Position numbers and translations under genes: made by a program. The notes under the pieces were generated by a model, which was not told where the DNA came from, did not search any database, and saw nothing but the letters and a program-made list of their open reading frames with translations. From Streptantibioticus parmotrematis (GTDB taxonomy: Bacteria; Actinomycetota; Actinomycetes; Streptomycetales; Streptomycetaceae), in NCBI RefSeq assembly GCF_019890615.1, contig NZ_JAINVZ010000019.1:62001-126000 (forward strand): 64,000 nucleotides of DNA. Reading direction: 5' to 3'. Positions 59,138-64,000 of this stretch are shown here, one piece after another; within the stretch, counting starts at the first letter, position 1, and every line of letters starts with the position of its first letter.

Positions 59138-59791
59138 TCAGGCGTCCTCGTCCGGGGCCCGCGGGGCGCTCGCCGCGTCGGGCGCTTCCCTTGCCTCCGG
59201 GGACAGCAGTCGCAGGAAGTCGCGGAAGGCCGCCGCCATGTCCACCGAGTCGGGGTCCAGCAGCCACTGGAGCTGGAGCCCGTCCAGCACGGCCGTCAGC
59301 AACGGCGCCGCCCGCTCCGGGGTCAGGCCGCCCGCCAGCCGCTGCCCGTACTCCTCCCGCAGCGCGTTCGCACCGCCCTCCCTGGCCCGGCGGTAGCGGC
59401 GCCGGAAGAAGGCGCGGGCCGGGTGGCGCGCGGTGACGCTGTCGGCGGCGAGCACGGTGTAGGTCCTGACCAGGGCCGGCCGGGTCGCGTGGTACTCGAC
59501 CAGCGAGGCCAGCATCTCCAGCGGCCAGCCCGTCCCGTGCAGCGCGGCGGCGGTGAGGTCCCACTGTCCCGACGCGTCCAGCACGGCGGTCAGCAGTGCC
59601 TCCTTGGTGGGGAAGTAGTGCAGCAGCCCCTGCTGGGTCAGTCCGACGCGGTCCGCCACGGCGCCCAGGGTCGTGCCGCGGTAGCCGCGCTCGGCCAGCA
59701 CCGCGAGCGCGGCCTCGACGATCTCGGCGCGCCGGTCCTCGGACCGTGCGGTCCGGCCTCCGCGGCGCCCGTCCGGGCTCTTCGCGGCCAC
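59138..59791 (-). CDS. TetR-family transcriptional regulator
   Basis: 217 residues. Helix-turn-helix at about residues 22-62: IVEAALAVLAERGYRGTTLG then AVADRVGLTQQGLLHYFPTK. The C-terminal domain has the TetR_C pattern of BetI-like regulators (LVEYHATRPALVRTYTVLAAD). Target not clear; it converges on ohr and faces a 600-bp empty region upstream. Confidence 0.9.
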   Translation of the reverse strand: MAAKSPDGRRGGRTARSEDRRAEIVEAALAVLAERGYRGTTLGAVADRVGLTQQGLLHYFPTKEALLTAVLDASGQWDLTAAALHGTGWPLEMLASLVEYHATRPALVRTYTVLAADSVTARHPARAFFRRRYRRAREGGANALREEYGQRLAGGLTPERAAPLLTAVLDGLQLQWLLDPDSVDMAAAFRDFLRLLSPEAREAPDAASAPRAPDEDA

Positions 59792-60108
59792 GGACGAGAG
59801 CCTAGGGGGTGTGCCGCGGATCCGCGCGGCGTCGCGGATCCACCCGGCGCCCCTCCGGGCGTAACGTGACGTTCCGCGTGAAAGCGTGCGACGACGCGCA
59901 ACCGGTGCCTACCGGCCGTTCTGTCCGACATCGTTGTCGGGCCCGTGAGGCGGCGGCGAGGCACCCGTACCCCAACTCACCTGCGCGGACGTGGATTTGA
60001 GCGTGGGGGAGGAGAGGGCTACGGTCCATGGGTAACGGTGGCCGTCCGCCCGCGCGGCGGCGGTCCCGAGCGTGGCGCGAGGACGCCGAGGTATGCCTCG
60101 TGTCCGCG

Positions 60109-60142
60109 GGGGCGGAGCGTCCTGACACGCTCCGCCCCTTTT
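60109..60142 (+). terminator. Intrinsic terminator without an obvious upstream gene
   Basis: Perfect 12-base stem GGGGCGGAGCGT / ACGCTCCGCCCC, 6-base loop, then TTTT. Its plus-strand T-tract shows direction; the nearest upstream genes read the other way, which hints at a non-coding transcript. Confidence 0.75.
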
Positions 60143-60143
60143 C

Positions 60144-60247
60144 CGCGTTCTCCTTGCGCACCAGCGCGTTCTCCTTGTGCGCCCGCGCGAGCGGAATGTG
60201 CGCCCGCCCTGAGCGGACGCACGCCGTCTGAGCGGACGGACGCCGTC
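60144..60247. repeat. Two pairs of short tandem repeats
   Basis: A 21-bp unit beginning CGCGTTCTCCTTG is repeated at 60144-60164 and 60165-60185 with a few changes; a 19-bp unit TGAGCGGACGCACGCCGTC is repeated at 60210-60228 and 60229-60247 with one change. Confidence 0.65.
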
Positions 60248-60308
60248 CCTCTGGGCGGACCGCGCGCCCTCCCGGCTGACGCGCGTAGACGACCCGCGTA
60301 GACAAACC

Positions 60309-60338
60309 TTGACCTGCCACGGTCAACCGCTCTAGGTT
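60309..60338 (+). promoter_or_regulatory. HrdB-type promoter of the acid phosphatase
   Basis: TTGACC (60309-60314), 18-bp spacer, TAGGTT (60333-60338) match the Streptomyces housekeeping consensus. TTGACC-TGCCAC-GGTCAA forms an inverted repeat over the -35. Overlapping 11-bp units at 60336-60346 and 60347-60357 (GTTCACGTCAC, CGTCACATCCC) weakly resemble a PhoP box. Confidence 0.6.
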
Positions 60339-60389
60339 CACGTCACCGTCACATCCCCTCAGGGGCCGCCACCCCGAAGGAGCCTTCCC

Positions 60390-61184
60390 ATGCGCCGAAT
60401 TCGCCCCCTTCCGACGACCCGGCGCGGCCGGGCCACCGCCGCCGTCGCGGCCGCCGTGGTCGCCGGCACCGCGCTGTTCGCCACCGGAGCGGCCACCGCC
60501 GACAACTCCGTGCCGCGCTCCGACAAGGAGATCCCCAACCTCACCAAGGTCGAGGACCAGATCGAGGCCTACTACGGCGACACGGTCATCAACGGCGAGC
60601 ACTACGCGTCGCCCAACTCCCCGTACGCGCAGCAGGTCGAGGGCATCGAGGCGAAGGCGAAGACGTACCTGAAGCAGGCCGTACGGCACGACCACGGCAA
60701 GAAGCCCGCGATCGTCCTCGACGTGGACGACACCACGCTGCTGACCTACAACTACGAGCTGGAAGTGGGCTTCGCCTACACCACGGCCTCCAGCGACACC
60801 TACATCCGCACCAAGACCATGCCCGCCGTCTTCGGCATGACCCGGCTGGTCGACTGGGCGGCCCAGCAGGGCGTCACCGTCTTCTACGTCACCGGCCGCC
60901 CGGAGGCGCAGCGCGCGCCGAGCGCCGCCAACCTGGCCGCTGCGGGCTACAAGCCGGCCGCCGACGCGAGCCACTTCTTCCTGAAGAACCCCACGAGCCC
61001 GCCCGCGTACCTGCCGTGCGGCGCGACCTGCACGACCATCCAGTACAAGTCCGGCACCCGCAAGCACATCGAGTCGCTCGGCTACGACGTCGTGGCCAAC
61101 TTCGGCGACCAGTACAGCGACCTGTCCGGCGGCTACGCGGACAAGGGCTTCAAGCTGCCGAACCCGATGTACTACATCCCCTGA
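60390..61184 (+). CDS. Secreted HAD-superfamily acid phosphatase
   Basis: 264 residues with a basic N-terminus and signal peptide (about residues 1-37, cleavage near ATA). HAD motif I IVLDVDDTTLL gives nucleophile Asp111 and Asp113; motif II VFYVTGRPEAQR; acidic motif FGDQYSDL near the end. This is the class B/subclass IIIB acid phosphatase type, releasing phosphate outside the cell. Good promoter upstream; PhoP control is possible. ATG 60390. Confidence 0.92.
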   Translation: MRRIRPLPTTRRGRATAAVAAAVVAGTALFATGAATADNSVPRSDKEIPNLTKVEDQIEAYYGDTVINGEHYASPNSPYAQQVEGIEAKAKTYLKQAVRHDHGKKPAIVLDVDDTTLLTYNYELEVGFAYTTASSDTYIRTKTMPAVFGMTRLVDWAAQQGVTVFYVTGRPEAQRAPSAANLAAAGYKPAADASHFFLKNPTSPPAYLPCGATCTTIQYKSGTRKHIESLGYDVVANFGDQYSDLSGGYADKGFKLPNPMYYIP

Positions 61185-61252
61185 CCCGACCTGACCCGGC
61201 CCCGGGTGCTCGGTGCGCCACCGCGAGGTGCGGTGGCGCACCTGACGTCACG

Positions 61253-61795
61253 TCAGCTCCCGGGTGGAGCAGGTGGGGGCGGGGGCTCGTGCGGTCCGTG
61301 CGGCTCGTGCGGTCCGGGTGGCGGCTCCGGCAACGACTCCACGTCCGGCGCGGCCTCCGGCCACACCAGCAGCACCGGGCACGGCGCGTGGTCCACCACG
61401 AACCGCGTCGCGGGACCCAGGCTGTGCGGCCCCAGCCGCTCGCGGTCGCCGTCGCGGGCGCACACCAGCAGGTCGGCGCCCTGAGCCGCGCGCACGATCT
61501 CCCGCTCGACCCGGCCGCTCAGCTCCCGTCGCCGCGCGGGCCTGCCCAGCCGCCGCGCCGCCGCGTCCAGCAGCTCACCGGCGGCGGCCGCCGACAACTC
61601 CTCCAGCCGCGCCCCCGGGTCACGATCGGCCCGACCGCGTCCCAGCAGCCCGCCGAACGCCGCGTGCGCGGCCTGCGCGGGACCGGAGTCGGTGACGTGC
61701 GCGAGCGTCAACTCCTCCTCGTCGCGGGCCCGTTCGCGGGCGGCGTCGACACAGGCCGGCCAGGTGCCCTCGGCGATCCAGATCACGATCCCCAC
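61253..61795 (-). CDS. Universal stress protein-like (UspA) protein
   Basis: 180 residues with one Usp domain: start IVIWIAEGTWPACVDAARERA, central IVRAAQGADLLVCARDGD, and nucleotide-loop region LGPHSLGPATRFVVDHAPCPVLLVW. The family GxxG loop is only partly kept. The tail is Pro/His-rich with a GPHEPHGPHEP repeat. Starts 7 bp after the stop of the membrane transporter gene, so the pair is coupled; Usp proteins often pair with transporters. Confidence 0.8.
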   Translation of the reverse strand: MGIVIWIAEGTWPACVDAARERARDEEELTLAHVTDSGPAQAAHAAFGGLLGRGRADRDPGARLEELSAAAAGELLDAAARRLGRPARRRELSGRVEREIVRAAQGADLLVCARDGDRERLGPHSLGPATRFVVDHAPCPVLLVWPEAAPDVESLPEPPPGPHEPHGPHEPPPPPAPPGS

Positions 61796-61801
61796 GGCGG
61801 C

Positions 61802-63058
61802 TCACCCTCCGATCGTCGTCAGCGACACCCACAGTGCCACGCTCGCGGCGATCAGCGTGGCAGGCACGGTCAGCAGCCCCAGCAGGGTGAAGGAGCCCAG
61901 CGCCGGACGCTCGTCGTGCTCGTGCAGCACCCGCCGCCACAGCAGCGTCGCCAGCGAACCCACGTACGTCAGGTTGGGCCCGAGGTTCACCCCGAGCAGG
62001 ACGGCGAGCACCGGGCCCGCGCCGCCCGGCGAGACGATGGGCAGCAGCGCGAGCAGCGCGGGCAGGTTGTTGATCAGGTTGGCCAGCACCGCCGCGATCG
62101 CCGCCACGCCCAGCAGCGCGGGCAGCGAGGTGCCGCCGGGCAGCACGTTCCGCAGGCCGTCGTCGAGCCCGTTGTCCACCACGGCCTTGACCACGACGCC
62201 GAGGGCCAGCACGAACAGGCAGAACGGCAGTCCGGCCGACTTCACCACCTCGACCGGGGTGGTCCGCCCCCGTTTCAGCGCCCGTGCGGCCAGCACCAGC
62301 GCCCCGGCGAACGCCGCCCACGCCGGGTTCACCCCGACGAACGAGGTCACCGCGAACCCGGCCAGCGTGCAGCCCAGCACGACGAGGGTGAAGACCGGCG
62401 GCGCGACGCGTTCCACCGGATGCCCGCCGCCCGCCCCGGCCGCGAGGTCGGCCCGGAAGAACCGCCGGAAGACCCCGTACTCCACACCGATGGCCGCGAG
62501 CCACGGCAGTGCCATCAGCCCGGCGAAGCGCGCGAACGACAGGCCGCTCGCGGAGAACGCCAGCAGGTTCGTCAGGTTGGACACCGGCAGCAGCAGCGAG
62601 GCGGAGTTCGCGAGATGGGTGCAGGCGTACACGTGCGGCCGGGCCCTGGCGCCCGCCCTGGCCGCCGTGGCGAACACGACCGGGGTGAGCAGCACCACGG
62701 TCGCGTCCAGACTCAGCACCGCGGTGACCAGCGACGCCACCACGAAGACCCCGGCCAGCAGCCGCCCCGGCCGTCCGCCGCACACCCGTGCCACCAGATC
62801 GCCCGCCGCGCCGAACAGCCCGTCGTCGTCGCAGAGTTGGGCCAGCACCAGCACCGCGGCCAGGAATCCGACGACCGGCAGCAGGCCGTGCACCTGCGTC
62901 CAGGCGTCGTGCCACGGCACCGCGCCGGTGGCCACCAGCACCACCGCCGCGGGCACCGCGGCCACCGCTTCCGGCAGCCCGCGCGGCCGCACCACGGCGA
63001 ACGCCAGCACCACCAGCAGCAGGGCGACGGAGAGCACCTCGGCACCCGCGCCGTTCAC
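61802..63058 (-). CDS. ArsB/NhaD/SLC13-type ion transporter
   Basis: 418 residues from GTG 63058, which has GGGAGG six bases upstream; a GTG further up at 63124 would add 22 hydrophilic residues. About ten to eleven helices. LSLDATVVLLTPVVFATA and ANSASLLLPVSNLTNLLAF in the first half and ANLINNLPALLALLP with LGVNLGPNLTYVGSLATLL in the second are the paired hairpin motifs of the ArsB/SLC13 (IT) superfamily. Substrate may be arsenite, sodium or a dicarboxylate; no arsR/arsC genes are nearby. Confidence 0.85.
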   Translation of the reverse strand: MNGAGAEVLSVALLLVVLAFAVVRPRGLPEAVAAVPAAVVLVATGAVPWHDAWTQVHGLLPVVGFLAAVLVLAQLCDDDGLFGAAGDLVARVCGGRPGRLLAGVFVVASLVTAVLSLDATVVLLTPVVFATAARAGARARPHVYACTHLANSASLLLPVSNLTNLLAFSASGLSFARFAGLMALPWLAAIGVEYGVFRRFFRADLAAGAGGGHPVERVAPPVFTLVVLGCTLAGFAVTSFVGVNPAWAAFAGALVLAARALKRGRTTPVEVVKSAGLPFCLFVLALGVVVKAVVDNGLDDGLRNVLPGGTSLPALLGVAAIAAVLANLINNLPALLALLPIVSPGGAGPVLAVLLGVNLGPNLTYVGSLATLLWRRVLHEHDERPALGSFTLLGLLTVPATLIAASVALWVSLTTIGG

Positions 63059-63244
63059 CAGTGGCCTCCCGGGGTCCGCGTCGTCGTCACAGGTCGGACG
63101 GCCATGGTCACACGCGGGCGTCACCCCGCCGCACCCGCCCTTCCGTGTCCGCCGGGAGGTGCGCCGGAAGAGGTGCTGCGTGCCCGCCGGAAGACGCGTT
63201 TCCGTGTCCGCCGGGCCGCACGTCAGCCCGGTGGCGCGTGAGGC

Positions 63245-64000
63245 TCACTTACGGGTGACACCCGCGTAGGCGATCCTGGCCAGCTCCGCCTGGCCCTTCG
63301 TACTCGGGTGGAACCAGTCCCACGGGCTCAACTCGGCCGTGGTGAACGGCTCGTCGTGCACCGCGCCGCCGTCGTAGCGGCACAGCGGGTACTGGCCGCA
63401 GACCTGCTGGAGCACCTGGTCGTACGCCGCCACCCGGGCGCGTACCGCGTCGCGCCGCGTGGTGTCGGCGGCCGTGCTGCCCATGGGGTCGGCCAGCATC
63501 GACGGGCAGATGCCCAGGTTCCACACCGAGCGGCCGAGCACGCTGGAGCGGCCCACCGACCACAGCCGGTACAGGTCGGGGACGCTCGCCACGTACACCT
63601 CGGTGTGCGGCGAGCCGCCGTGCAGTGTCCGCAGCGCGTCGGTGAACCGGGCCCGGAAGTCGGCCACCGGGGTCATCGCCGCGGCCGAGTCCGCACACGC
63701 GTCGTTGGCGCCGATCAGTATCGTCGCCAGCCCCGGGCGCTTCGCGGCGGCCTCGCGTGCCTGGTCGACGAGGGTGTCGACGCGGGCGCCGCTGACCGCG
63801 AAGTTCCAGGTGCGGCCGGCCGGCGAGGCCAGCAGCCGGGTGGCGAGGCTGTCGACGTCCGAGCGGTCACCGGTGGACCAGGAGACGTCCGGGCAGTCCG
63901 ACAGCAGCGAACAGGCGTCGAAGCCACGGGTGATGGAGTCGCCGAGCGCGGCGACGGAGGAGGGCCGGGGGTTCCACACCGGCCCGCTGGGCGACGGTGA
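63245..64000 (-). CDS. SGNH/GDSL-family hydrolase (5' end beyond the window)
   Basis: About 251 residues are visible; the frame runs open to the window edge, so the N-terminus, probably a signal peptide, is missing. Block I AALGDSITRGFDAC (nucleophile Ser), block III IGANDAC and block V DWFHPSTKGQ (Asp-x2-His) are complete. Several cysteines suggest a secreted, disulfide-bonded esterase or lipase like Streptomyces SGNH enzymes. Confidence 0.9.
   Translation of the reverse strand, partial: SPSPSGPVWNPRPSSVAALGDSITRGFDACSLLSDCPDVSWSTGDRSDVDSLATRLLASPAGRTWNFAVSGARVDTLVDQAREAAAKRPGLATILIGANDACADSAAAMTPVADFRARFTDALRTLHGGSPHTEVYVASVPDLYRLWSVGRSSVLGRSVWNLGICPSMLADPMGSTAADTTRRDAVRARVAAYDQVLQQVCGQYPLCRYDGGAVHDEPFTTAELSPWDWFHPSTKGQAELARIAYAGVTRK

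Larger units (their letters stand above)
59792..60389. other. 598-bp intergenic region with terminator, repeats and promoter
   Basis: No supported protein gene; a 67-codon frame at 60028-60231 is only a by-product of tandem repeats. It contains an intrinsic terminator (60109-60142) with no gene before it, two pairs of tandem repeats (60144-60247) and the promoter of the acid phosphatase. The 60010-60142 stretch could be a small transcript ending at that terminator. Confidence 0.4.

Noticed and set aside
60028-60231. 67-codon frame
   Set aside because: It runs through a terminator and tandem repeats; no coding signal.
1-64000. CRISPR array or rRNA genes
   Set aside because: No regularly spaced direct repeats with unique spacers and no rRNA-like sequence were seen.

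Overview
The window is very GC-rich DNA (codon third positions almost all G or C, many GTG starts) from an actinobacterium, most likely Streptomyces or a near relative. The lineage markers are a rodlin gene, a complete conservon (cvnA-B-C-D followed by two P450 genes), an HrdA-type sigma factor next to dnaG, MmyB-type XRE regulators, and a rare TTA leucine codon in a secondary-metabolite exporter. Basis: translations, motifs, gene order and repeats read by eye; no database search was made.

Layout. 1-5.2 kb: two DHA2 drug-efflux MFS genes, an aldo/keto reductase and their TetR and XRE regulators, with clear palindromic operators. 5.3-9.8 kb: dus and ppdK. 9.8-16 kb: an SDR gene carrying an odd in-frame 54-bp insertion, a sugar-type ABC importer (binding protein plus two permeases), a phosphotriesterase-family hydrolase and an MgtC-like protein. 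16.2-27.9 kb: a membrane-anchored esterase, a rodlin, a SanA/YdcF-like protein, a gamma-glutamylcyclotransferase, dgt, a ferredoxin-reductase-like flavoprotein, dnaG, hrdA, xylB and a small YtxH-like protein.

28.0-34.4 kb: two identical tRNA-Asn genes and a CAT-anticodon tRNA, followed by an accessory region: a putative module of XRE-TPR regulator, resolvase-like protein without its serine, a frameshifted CxxC protein, a DUF1399-like protein and a SAM methyltransferase; then a truncated DUF5919 remnant and a LysR/GNAT pair. 34.4-41.5 kb: a pyridoxamine-oxidase-fold protein, then a compact RiPP locus: MFS exporter (TTA codon), S9 peptidase, a 40-residue candidate precursor, a strong attenuator hairpin, a cobalamin-type radical SAM maturase and a DUF5825 protein. 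This locus is the best candidate for an undescribed system.

41.5-49 kb: a membrane Ser/Thr kinase, a DUF2277 protein, and the conservon with a CYP154-like and a CYP157-like P450 whose genes overlap by 148 bp. 49.4-64 kb: an MFS/MarR pair, a large MprF-like fusion protein, a sortase, further MFS, MarR, TetR and stress genes (GlsB-like, Ohr, MDR oxidoreductase), a secreted HAD acid phosphatase behind a good housekeeping promoter, a universal stress protein coupled to an ion-transporter-type membrane protein, and a GDSL hydrolase cut by the window end.
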